DNA of 64,000 bases from contig CM071598.1 of assembly GCA_036435485.1 (NCBI GenBank), forward strand, positions 123,754,148 to 123,818,147. Reading direction: 5' to 3'. A model generated the notes under the pieces. It was not told the DNA's origin, did no database searches, and saw only the letters and a program-made list of their open reading frames with translations. Positions within the stretch are counted from its first letter, which is position 1, and each line of letters opens with the position of its first letter. This document shows positions 11,594 to 21,189 of this stretch, piece after piece. A program made the position numbers and the translations under genes. The DNA comes from Saposhnikovia divaricata. Its lineage: Eukaryota; Streptophyta; Magnoliopsida; Apiales; Apiaceae.

Positions 11594-12839
11594 GGTTACA
11601 AGCTAGTAATTACAAAGCACAGACCTCTTCAATTACGAACCCATGATTATCTTCTCCAAAGTAAGGGGATTCAATCCTAATTTCATCATAAATCTTCAAG
11701 CCCTAATTGAAGCAGTTAATCTTCAAGCCCTAATTCAAGCAGCCACCAGCGATTCAATCTCAGGTATTAATTTCTCTTTGTGAATTACAATCATGAAATA
11801 GGCCATATACTCACAGTCTCACTTGGATCCCTAATCTATATTAAAGGAAGCTGATGTTGCAATTGCTTCGGGATCTGATGCTTCTCCTCAGGTAAAGAAA
11901 TCCCTGAAATTCACTTAAATATTAATTTTTGGTTATTTAATTAATGTAGAAACAGCTTGACTGAACTTGGTGATTTCATATTGACAGCTATTTGCCTGTA
12001 GAGCAGAGGCACTATTAAAGCTTCGTTAATATGCTGATGCAGAATTAAGCATTTCGAACAGTCCTAAAGTTGGAACGTCTTCAATTTCCTGCCACTACAC
12101 CATAGATTGCTTTAAGCAACACCCAAACTGTGTTACCATAGACCCCTGTTTGAAGTTGCCATAGGCCAAAATCGGGCTATGGTAACACCTCAGCCGTGTT
12201 AGGTTCTCAGCAGTAACTATAGATACCTAAGGTAACATCAAAACACAGCCTATGGTAACATAGCAAATGCGATTACTAAAAACCTCTATAGCAACATCTT
12301 AAACATTGTATAGCAACATAGTTTGTGTGTTACAATATATGTTACAATTTTGCATAGGGGCAACTGTGGGGCCCACACGTGGGAACCACATGTGGGGCTC
12401 ACTTGTGGGACCCACATCTCGTGGGGCCCACATCTAGTCCCACTTTTTGGTCCTGATGTGGGGCCCACCTGCTCAATGTGCAAGGCCTATTGTAACACAT
12501 AATATTACCTACTGCAACACATACAATGATAAAAATAACAGCCTATTGCAACACACTTTGTACCTATTGTAACACCATAAATGTAACAAAATAAAAATGC
12601 ACCAACAGAATATTGAATTTCCATAAAACAAACCAACAACAATTCACGTCCTAATTTAATTCACCAACAACATTTATCTAACGAATGGACAAGAACATTT
12701 ATCTAACAAATTTATACTAACTTTACAATTCTACCGATATAAGAAACACAAAAAAATAAAAATCAGCTTCCATGTATGTGAAGTCTTTGATCCATCTTTT
12801 AGTTGCATCGTCTTCGGGACGTTATAGGTATAGGCGTAT

Positions 12840-12898
12840 AGGACGCTGAAAATCTGCATGACCTTGTCTTTGGCCTTCTTGAAATCTGCATGTGTTAC
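12840..12898 (-). pseudogene. 26S proteasome ATPase (RPT) last-exon fragment
   Basis: The minus strand shows an acceptor CAG at 12899-12901 and then code for VTHADFKKAKDKVM, which matches the C-terminal exon of proteasome regulatory ATPases (closest in memory to RPT2). After VM the sequence leaves the family, so the conserved C-terminal tail that docks into the proteasome core is absent. The frame stays open into CACTA sequence. The call rests on about 14 residues plus the splice site. Confidence 0.6.
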
Positions 12899-13109
12899 CT
12901 GAAACATAGCAGTTTATTAGTGTCTGTACGCAATGTCATCCAAAGAGTAAGGCAAGATATATAATGTTTTTGTACTTCCTACCACTGACAATACAAATCT
13001 GAATAGTGCAAAGTTCTATAACTGTACAAAGGCCAGTCGTACAGCTAACAAAGAGAACAAGGGGAACCCTAATTCAAAGAAAAACAACAGAATCAGTAGA
13101 TAAACTTAC

Positions 13110-14268
13110 GTTTTTCTTAGAGACACATACGAATTCAGCTCCTTGATCTACAGCAGTTCATAAATCCAAAAAGAAAAAAGGTTAGGCCGGAAGCTTGAAT
13201 TGCTACAAATCTCAAAGCTCTCTTAAGCTTTTAAGTATGCCGGCACAGATTTCAAATTGCCAATGCACGATATTTTATCATATATTCAAAATATGTATCG
13301 TCTACATCCTTCAATTTTTTTATTTTTTCAACAGTAGCAGGGATAACCAAAACATATGTATAAATACTCTTTCAGCTTTTGAAAACACGACATCGAGCAC
13401 ATGCAGAGCAACGTCTTCAGATGTAGTTACATTGACCAAAATATGAATTCCCCTACACACGAATCAGATTTGGTCCTAGTACAATAGCATTACATACATG
13501 ATGACAAATAACAATTGACATATGCTACTTGTTGCTTGCTCAACAATACTGATCCTTTACCCCATCAGGAAAAACTTACTGGTGAGTTTTATGTATGCCA
13601 AAGGCCTTAAACTTCATTCACAAAATCACAATTAGCAACATTGTAAACACAATTATTTACAATTTTATAAACCCCTCTGATCCCCTTTCCCCGGAGTCCC
13701 AGACTAGATTCCTATATTACTTTTTACAAAACATATCGAGGATCAAATTTTTTAAAGGATTATAGTCCGATGCCAATCTTATTCCTCAAAATAAACATGG
13801 CCTAGCTGTGATAATTACAATTGAGACGAAAAATAAAAAACCCAATTCTGACAATCTATTGAACAACCTGCATATTGAATGTGTTCAAGGGATCTTACCA
13901 TTGACTGCTTCTCCTCATTGAGTTGTTTTTGGACCTCAGGAGAATTTCGGCCTTCCTCATCTTTTATTTCACGATCAAACTCTTTAATTAACCTGCACGC
14001 AGGATATATTGTGAGATATTAATAATTCATCAGATGCCGTAGAAGCAAAGGTATCAGACATCTATCCATGGACCCAACATGCACACATAACATGTGGTCA
14101 CATGCAAAATTTACTGGCCCCAAGTTATTAATTTATAGAGACTTAATGTTACCTAAGAGAACATAGAGAACATACCTTTTACATTCTCTCATCTTTCCTG
14201 TAAGTTCTTCCTGCTGCTTGCTTTGCCTACTGGAGCCTTTAATCTTATCCAACTTCTGGAAGCCATTT
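13110..14268 (-). pseudogene. NPSN: NPSN (novel plant SNARE) gene fragment, three exons
   Basis: NPSN proteins are plant-specific Qb-SNAREs that act in membrane fusion, including cell-plate formation. Three blocks read on the minus strand: 14268-14176 (NGFQKLDKIKGSSRQSKQ, then TGKMRECKR), 13992-13899 (RLIKEFDREIKDEEGRNSPE, then KQLNEEKQSM) and 13147-13110 (IKELNSYVSLRKN). Donors and acceptors (GTATGT, GTAAGA, GTAAGT, CAG, TAG) are intact and the order is that of the gene. Only the N-terminal regulatory helices are present; the SNARE motif and membrane anchor are missing. The exons show no internal stop, suggesting recent capture. Confidence 0.9.
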
Positions 14269-15164
14269 CTTCATCAGCAATATAACAATACAAAATGACA
14301 GAAGTCAGTATTCATTAAGCAATGAAATCCATCACATCATTGTTATTAAATAAATATAAAATTGTTTAGCAAAGCCAAAAAAAGAACGAGTATATAACTA
14401 TCACTTAGCATCGAATATCACTCACACTCACAGCAAGACTGGGATGCCTTAATTTAACATAAAGGTGTCAATTTCAAGAGAGCTGTTTTTTTTTAATATC
14501 CAAAAATTGGACAATCAGGTGTTAATCCATTATAACACAATTTTATAAGAATATGGCCAAAATAGCACTTTCGAAAAAATTGGCCCTCGTATAGCATCTG
14601 GGTCTTTGTTCAGTGTTTTGCAACCTTTTAAACCTTTAACTGATGCACCGGTTACAGAAGCCTACACAGAACCATACAAACTCTCTTAAATGGTTGAGAA
14701 CACAAACACAGATATATATTACGAGAAGCTGCACATACTGTCTGATCACATTACGAAAAGGTGAAACAATCTAGTTGGCAACTAAAGTGATAAACATTGT
14801 GATAGACAAAAGCAAAACACGTTCTATGAGAACAAACTTTAACGCGGGAACAGTGAGACCAATATGTGCATTCATAAAACAAAATGCAGAACAATATAAT
14901 AGAAAAAATGTTGAACATTTGAATAACAATGATTCTGCACTTTTTTAAGGGTGCACAACAATTGGCCTCATTATTCTCCCGGTAAAAACTGGTCTCGCTT
15001 AAATCATTGCCTACATATATATCTTCTTCTTTTTTTTTTTGCTAAGCTGCCCACATATATATCCACTATGCACTCTTTTACAACTTTTAACCATCCACCA
15101 AAGTAGCATTGTTTATGCTATAATCTTGTGATTTATTTAGCAGATATAGAAACAGAACACGTAC

Positions 15165-15704
15165 ACTGAAGTATGTGTGTAGAGCTGTGGTGAACGAAAA
15201 CGGTTTAGAGTCATTATTTGTAATAGTTAACTCTGTCCGAAGGCTCTTCTTATCAAGAATAATCTGCAAGCAAGAAAAAAGACAATTTAAACTAAAATCA
15301 AGTATGTTTTAATGAAGAGAGTTCAACAACTACAACAGCACGGACAATGCAGACTGCAGAGTGGCACCAAGGCACAAAGAGACTAGACTTGTCTAACATG
15401 CAGTTGGGTTGATTACAAACGAAATTCTAGCAAAAGGCACACTGGTTATGGTGTGCGGTTAAAATCATACCAACATGCACCATGATCATCCCTACCCTTA
15501 CTGTATATGAAATCATTGAAAATGGTTTATGGTATCGTTGATAAAGATAATAAAAGATCTTATGCTTCACCTATTAATTCTGTACTGCATGTATGGAAAA
15601 CGAATTACTAATCACCTTGTACAGTGCCTGGAAACTGAAATCCCATATAGCACGACTGTACGCGTCATCCTTCAACTCCAGAGTGATTGCAGGATTCCCT
15701 TCCA
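15165..15704 (-). pseudogene. Glucose-6-phosphate 1-epimerase gene fragment, two exons
   Basis: Members of this aldose-1-epimerase-like family interconvert alpha and beta glucose 6-phosphate. The upstream block 15704-15616 encodes PAITLELKDDAYSRAIWDFS followed by FQALYK and a GTGATT donor. The downstream block 15263-15165 follows a TTGCAG acceptor and encodes IILDKKSLRTELTITNNDSK, then PFSFTTALHTYFS, with a GTACGT donor. The HTYF block belongs to the conserved core, but the remaining catalytic part is absent. It lies in the Pack-CACTA cargo on the same strand as its neighbours. Confidence 0.85.
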
Positions 15705-15799
15705 CATTTTCAGAATCAAGAATCGACTAGTTCACATTCCTTGCAAATCCATGCTGTTACAGAGAAGCATCTCCAAAAGTCAAAAGAGATATATGACAA

Positions 15800-16084
15800 G
15801 TGACAAGCTTAAAGAAGTGCAGCTGTTTCATCGAAGACAACATTCCAGATTTGCAAAGGTCAATAAAATTTGATGGAACTGCAAAATTAGAATCAAAAGA
15901 CTACAACTTTGGTGACTTTGTACAGCTCATCGCAACTGGTAGAGCATCTGTGCAACTATTTGCAATAGAATCAAACAACATTTTAATACTAGAGTTGAAT
16001 AACAGAAAAAGTGTCGTGATCCATAAATTAATAAAGTACAAGGTTAAGAAATGTTTGAAAACAGGGGATAGAATCTATCTCTGA
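15800..16084 (+). CDS. Unrecognised 94-codon open frame in CACTA cargo
   Basis: This plus-strand frame runs opposite to all the identified cargo. It encodes a mixed, non-repetitive peptide containing IKFDGTAKLESKDYNFGDFV, which has ordinary protein-like composition. I do not recognise a family. It could be a captured exon from an unidentified gene or a chance frame. No splice borders are convincing. Confidence 0.25.
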   Translation: MTSLKKCSCFIEDNIPDLQRSIKFDGTAKLESKDYNFGDFVQLIATGRASVQLFAIESNNILILELNNRKSVVIHKLIKYKVKKCLKTGDRIYL

Positions 16085-16193
16085 AAACAGGGGATATAAC
16101 TTATGGTCTGCATTACAGATTAATACATCACAATGCTATTCAATATTACTATACCTGATATGAAAAATAGAAACTGTGTATGACAAAGTGTAC

Positions 16194-16286
16194 CTGCTTT
16201 GGCTGGCCATTTCTACCACCGATAGTGGTCACAATAATAAGACCGGTCTCTGTCCCGTTACCATCAACAACCATTGCTTCCATCTC
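16194..16286 (-). pseudogene. GSK3/shaggy-like kinase exon fragment
   Basis: The minus strand has an acceptor CCAG at 16287-16290, then code for EMEAMVVDGNGTETGLIIVT and TIGGRNGQPKQ, then a GTACAC donor. This block directly precedes the kinase domain in plant GSK3/shaggy-like (BIN2 family) proteins. Only this single exon is present, without any catalytic residues. Exon borders match both ends, so it is a clean captured exon inside the Pack-CACTA. Confidence 0.88.
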
Positions 16287-16631
16287 CTGGATAAAAGCAG
16301 AGACAATAAATTCTAGTGAATCACTCGAGATAGTAAGGAAATAAAATGACAATGAAGGACAAAATTCTAAGACTACACCAGATAACTTAAGTAATAGGGG
16401 CATTGGGTTTAAGACTACACATACTAAGACTTATAGAGGGCATTTATTACAAAAGGGATTTGTTATTTGACAACAATTCATTATAGCACTGGTCTACGTT
16501 ATGTGAATTCATAAATTGCAACACCTCAGCTCATGTAACCAAGTCCTATAACTGGTCACCCAGGGAAATTTCAGTTTGTACTCATGCTTCCACTCATTTT
16601 TCCAACATCGGTTGAAACTGTTTTTAAGTTT

Positions 16632-16948
16632 TTAGTCACTACTTGGATTATCTTGTCGCCCAAAATCTCTAATGAGACAGGCAACGTACTCAGAAGGAGT
16701 GAAGCCTTCATTACAGTGTGCCTTAACAGAAGTCTTCAAAGTGCTTGTAATATCTAGCAGAGATTCAGCATCTGCCACTTGTTCTCGAGGTTTTTGTACT
16801 GATAAAATAAAATTGACAAAACACAAATTAATGAAAACGCATAGTAGTGAATAATATCTCAAAAAGAAACTGACACGATCCACAATCATATAGAACAGGC
16901 AAAATAAAATCAAATTAATAAACATCATTAGAACACAAATAATAACAA

Positions 16949-17034
<86 letters not shown>

Positions 17035-17300
17035 TACCTGGCTGGTGCAAAGACTCAACTTCATTGATGATGGAATTGAATTTGTCAGAATCAACCCTGG
17101 AGATATCATCTCTCTCATCTGTAACATCAGCCAAAATAATTATAAACACACACACACACAATACAATTGGAGAGATCGGGGGAGAGAGATAACAGTACCA
17201 TTGATGAGATTCTTAACGGCGAGACAGCGACATCGAAGAAGTCTGCGTTTTGTCTGCGTTTAACACCATCTTCACTAGAATCATCTGCGTTGAACCAAGT
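16632..17300 (-). pseudogene. NSE4: NSE4 (SMC5/6 complex kleisin) gene fragment, three exons
   Basis: NSE4 is the kleisin subunit of the SMC5/6 DNA-repair complex. Blocks on the minus strand: about 17300-17199 (ends RLLRCRCLAVKNLIN, GT donor), 17118-17038 (ERDDISRVDSDKFNSIINEV and ESLHQP, GTACTC donor) and 16798-16632 (KPREQVADAESLLDITSTLK, then a C-terminal stretch ending in a stop). Only the N-terminal third of NSE4 is present. It is the most upstream cargo in transcription order. The intron between the last two blocks holds a long GA repeat (16952-17029). Confidence 0.88.
16952..17029. repeat. (GA)n microsatellite, about 78 bp
   Basis: An almost perfect GA run with one T substitution at its right edge. 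It lies in the intron of the captured NSE4 fragment. Leucine-serine repeat frames across it are artefacts. Confidence 0.97.
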
Positions 17301-19676
17301 TTCGATTAACTGAGGACGAATCCTAATTGAATTTGAACAAAGCTTCGATTAGCCCTAATTCCGTGAGATTGACGAAAATTGAGAATTAATTGTATTTACC
17401 CCCAATTTTCCTTCAGATTTTATTTGATCCTAATTCTAAATTTTTCATTTTCCCGCTCGTGTTTTCTTTTTTTTTTTCCTAAGTTGCCGCTCGTGTGTTT
17501 TCAGTTGCCGCTCTACAGTATAATATTTACTTTCTTTTTTTATTTTGTAAATATTATCAATTTATTTTAATTTCTTGAAATTATAATATAATTAATAAAT
17601 CTATTATTTTCATGATTTTGTAATAATTCACAATTTATACATAACTTAGTTTTCTTTATTAAATTTTTAATTAATTTAGTTAAAATTTAATAATATTTGG
17701 ATATTACTTTATTTTAAAACCTTTTTATTTGAAATTTATAAACAAAATTTAATATTTATGAAAAATCAATAATTTAATTATTTGATGGAATATTATGTTT
17801 TAAAATGTTTATTTCAATGATTTGGTTAAAATTAATTATTTTTAAAATCAAATAATTATTAAATCATTAATTTTAAATTAAATAAAAAATTTGTTAATGA
17901 ATACTCTATGGTAACACACCTCATGGTGTTAGCCCAATGTAACACCTTTTATAACTAAAGTAACATACTTTTGTACCTATGGTAAAACCACAATCAAAAG
18001 GTTTTGATTGGTCAAAATTTTCATAGCTATGGTAACACCCATAGTGGTAACACCCTTGCCAAAAGGTTGCTATAGGCCATCTATGGTGTAGTGTGCTCAC
18101 AGACAAAGTTTTTCGGAATGCTCTGAAGCTTATATTCTTCTAGTCCATTCTTAGATTGACATGTCTATGGGAAGGTAAGTTTATAATACATTGATATTCT
18201 TTAAAGATAGGATCAAGGGGAAGGGAAAGACTGATGATGGATAATGATTGTTTACACATTTCATAGTGCTGTTACATCTGTCTAAAAAGCTGCACAAATA
18301 GATCCCTAAAGTGCTGAGGTTTCAGCTTTGCTGAACAATGTTAGGACAGTGGCAAGAGCTCGTACTGGTGGAAATGATCTTTCCGAATCTGAAAGATTTA
18401 CAGAAGCTACTGCAGCATATGGGGAAGGTCTAAGGCTTAATCCATCCAGCTCAGTTCTTTATTGTAACAGAGCTGCTTGTTGGTATAAACTTGGGCAATG
18501 GGAACGATCTCTTGATGATTGCAACCAAGCTCTTGATATTCAGCCAAATTATACAAAAGCTCTCCTTAGAGGTGCTGCCTCAAACAACAAGGTAGTGTGA
18601 CTTTTTTTTGTTAAGTATTATCTATAATCTCCTTCAACGAATTTGTATGCATTGTTGATGTACTTCATTGGTTGTAAATTTATCTTTAAGCATTGTGATT
18701 GCAGCTGGAACGATGGGTTAAAGCTGCCAGAGATTATGAGGAAAAAACTACCCCGACGATAATGATGTTGCTGAAGCTTTGTTTCATGCCCAGGTTGGGA
18801 TTAGGAAATCCCATGGAGAAGAATTCATAATATGAAGTTTGGTGGAGATGTTGAATTGGTACTAGGTCTCGACTAGTTCAGAGCTACAATTTCTTCTCCT
18901 AGTAAGTCTTTCTTAGCTAAATGGTTTCCCATGAATTGTGTTTTTGGTGTATTTTGTACTGAAATCTGGCTCATGCATCTCCAGGTGCTTCCGTTGTTCA
19001 CTTTAAATCGGCAACAGACCTTCAGCAACCAGATATCCCCGTTCATGGACAGTCTGTGCAGCCGATATCCATCTATAAATTTTCTCAAGGTAAAAGCCTT
19101 CGATTCCTTTGTTTATGTCTATGCCAGAATTGGTTCTTTTCTCCTTGAAGGTTAATACCTGAAATTTGCAAGGATTGTTACATGTAGTCTGACTTTGTTT
19201 AGAATTGTAGTGCAAGTCATGCGTTATGTTTTCCATTTGTAATGGCCAGATACTAAGTTGGTTTTTAACTATTCTCAGAACTTCTACAAAAACGTATAGA
19301 TTTATAGAATGGAATTGCTAATACCGAGAATGTGAAACTCGTACCAACATTCAAAATTTAGAAAAATGGAAGCCGGTTAAAAGAAATGATCTGCCCAAGT
19401 CAAGAGGTGTTGGAGTCTTCCCTGAGGCATTAATGTTTTTAGAATAACTGTAGCTTCTATAGGCCTTCGAACATAAAAGTAGAAGATCCCCCAACACCCA
19501 TCCTCTCCATTATCCAATACTGCACGCACATACATAAACTTTAGCCATGACCTTTAGGGTCTGGAGATAACGGCAGGTTTGACTTGAGTCTTTCTATGTT
19601 ATCATTTTTCTTGAATATCTGATATGTTTTTTTTTCTCTTCAAGCATTGGTGTAACTTTGTTCACACAAATTGCAG

Positions 19677-20330
19677 TGTACATTTGGTAGAATTATCTGA
19701 TAGTGGTGAATACTTTGCAATGAAAGCAATGGACAAAGGAATTATGCTCAATTGCAACAAGGTATTGAACATCAAATCCAGTGCGTAACTTTGTAAACTA
19801 AAAAAAAGTACTTAGTTGACTTCGAAGTATAATGTAGCTGCAGAATAAACTATTTCTTTTTTTTTTCTCTGGAGGTCCATAGAGCTTGTGCGGAGAGAGA
19901 GATATTGGATATGCTAGATCACCCTTTCCTTTCTGCATTATATGCTTCATTTTAGGTGAGGCAAAACTTTAGACAATATAAATTCACAACTGAGTGCCTA
20001 CAACTAGAGTAGGAGTGTTAAATATAAACGTAACTCATAGTTCCCTTTCACAGTCTCCAACTTCATATCAGTTATAAAAATTATGATTCTTTCAGTCTAT
20101 GTACTATTTGAAAAGGAAAATGAAATTAGGTTGGTGTTCTAGATGCTAATAACTAGCACACTACTCTATGCCTTCATTTACCTCTAATTATTTTATCTCC
20201 TAAACATTTTGCAGACTAGTACACATATTTGCCTGATAACTGATCATTATTGTTCCGAAGGTGAGATGTTCGTACTTTTGGACAGATAACCAAATAAGGT
20301 CATGAGTGAAGATGTTGTAAGGTAGAATAT
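19677..20330 (+). pseudogene. PHOT: Phototropin kinase-domain gene fragment, three exons
   Basis: Phototropins are blue-light receptor kinases of the AGC group. Blocks: 19677-19761 (VHLVELSDSGEYFAMKAMDK, with the ATP-site lysine of AMK present), 19875-19955 (VHRACAEREILDMLDHPFLS) and from 20215 (STHICLITDHYCSEGEMFVL, later PNKVMSED). Introns of ordinary size with GT/AG borders separate them. Stops interrupt the code: TAG at 19953-19955 at the end of the second exon and TAA inside the third near 20289. The LOV domains and the rest of the kinase are absent. It follows the TTL scrap and precedes a GA20ox scrap, all on the plus strand. Confidence 0.87.
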
Positions 20331-20732
20331 AAAGATGCTGTAAGGTAGACAATCAAGCTTAATTGCTTATAGACATGATTTGTTCATACGTCCTGTAAAG
20401 AGAGTCCGCAACTGGTTATTTGAATTCCATTAGAGCTGGCATTTGAAATCTATTTATGCACTTGTTTTTTGGGTGTTATCAGCTTCATCAATTTCTATGA
20501 TTTGTAAATTTTTAGTAGCTTACAGGAGAGAGTTTAGGTTGTTAAGAGATACTAGATCACACTGTAATATGGTTTTGCTCTCATTAATCTGCTAGTAAAT
20601 AACTAATTGTCTGCATTACATTTTTTTGTTGTTTGTAAATAATAAAGATGGTTAAAATAGATACATACATATGTATATAGTAGTAATGTGGGAAGTTTTA
20701 ATGAATAACCGATCAAACAAAAATTTATGCAG

Positions 20733-20834
20733 GCTCTATCAAATGGAAGGTACAAAAGTTGCGTGCGTAGAGCAGTGGTAAACAAGATGGCTCCTCGTAA
20801 ATATTTGGCTATCTACAGACTTGGTGGACACTAA
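20733..20834 (+). pseudogene. GA20ox: Gibberellin 20-oxidase last-exon fragment
   Basis: After a TGCAG acceptor at 20728-20732 the code reads ALSNGRYKSCVRRAVVNKMA, then PRKYLAIY, and reaches TAA at 20832-20834. This is the C-terminal 2-oxoglutarate dioxygenase region of GA 20-oxidases, where R in GRYKSC lies near the substrate. The iron-binding HxD...H triad lies upstream in the gene and is not here. It is the third scrap in the plus-strand TTL-PHOT-GA20ox series. Confidence 0.8.
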
Positions 20835-21189
20835 GTACCCTAGATTATATTGAGCATTTTTTAAGTAAGTTTTATGGCTATCATTGATGAGAACGGAATA
20901 CCATTCTTATCAGTAAAAATGATTGGCAGTCTGAATAAATGTAATAAATGCTAGATGTACTATGTTATTACTTTGAAAGTTAATTTTAGGATTATTTTGT
21001 GGCGAAGCATTATTTTGTAACTTTGTTTTTGTTGATCAATGTAATACTCAATTTAGTATTAACAAGACAGTTAACATTTGTATTTATTTTGAAAGTTTGC
21101 ATTTGGTGTTCTGATGGTGTTTGAAATGTATTGCATTTGGTGTTTTGGGTACATATGTATTGTATATATGCAACAGGTTGGCAGCTGAA
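20835..21189. other. Unassigned AT-rich stretch
   Basis: No gene or repeat structure recognised. It contains two near-copies of GCATTTGGTGTTYTG (about 21100 and 21134). Confidence 0.4.

Larger units (their letters stand above)
10272..11606 (+). mobile_element. Non-autonomous Helitron
   Basis: The 5' end starts TCTACTATTATATCC and is soon followed by TATAATAAGCATAAGAGGG, the TC...ATAAGCA style seen in plant Helitrons. The 3' end has a short hairpin (CCATGCATCGCACGGG, one mismatched pair) followed, once an inserted MITE is removed, by TTACAAG and CTAG. It sits between A and T (AAA|TC...CTAG|TAAT), as expected for Helitrons, which make no TSD. Inside are several copies of a motif built on AAACTACTCC...GTTC and two MITEs. 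Without them it would be about 0.67 kb. It has no Rep/helicase. A copy of the 5' end lies inverted at 53480-53817. Confidence 0.8.
12093..18093. mobile_element. Pack-CACTA element (6001 bp) carrying fragments of five host genes
   Basis: The ends are inverted CACTACACCATAGAT (left at 12093, right mirrored to 18093) and the element is flanked by TGC on both sides, the 3-bp CACTA duplication. Subterminal repeats built on TATGGTAACAC and GTTGCTATAGGCC fill about 12100-12560 and 17900-18093. No transposase is visible, so it depends on another copy. The cargo, all on the minus strand, is NSE4, GSK3-like, glucose-6-phosphate 1-epimerase, NPSN and RPT pieces, in that transcription order. 12560-12830 and 17301-17900 hold nothing recognisable; the latter is very AT-rich. 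15705-16190 has a plus-strand open frame of unknown origin. Confidence 0.93.
11847..19089 (+). pseudogene. TTL: TTL (TPR-repeat thioredoxin-like) gene fragment, split by a CACTA element
   Basis: Plant TTL proteins are TPR co-chaperone-like proteins with a C-terminal thioredoxin-like fold. Exon-like blocks: 11847-11891; 11988-12092 continuing at 18097-18174 after the CACTA insertion; 18267-18591; 18705-~18899; 18985-19089. The third carries the tell-tale NNVRTVARARTGGNDL and two TPR helices (YGEGLRLNPSSSVLYCNRAA, then DDCNQALDIQPNYTKALLRG). The last carries a thioredoxin-like block (SPFMDSLCSRYPSINFLK). Several borders keep GT...AG splice signals, so the capture was of genomic DNA. It is broken by stops (18097-18174 block), frameshifts (near 18760 and 19022) and the 6 kb insertion. 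The N-terminus and the end of the thioredoxin domain are missing. Phototropin and GA20ox scraps follow on the same strand. Confidence 0.88.

Noticed and set aside
16915..17161. Minus-strand frames with long leucine-serine repeats
   Set aside because: They are translations of the (GA)n microsatellite in a captured NSE4 intron, not protein genes.
18328..18600. TTL frame as a functional small gene
   Set aside because: It is one exon of a fragment with stops and frameshifts in neighbouring exons and a 6-kb insertion.
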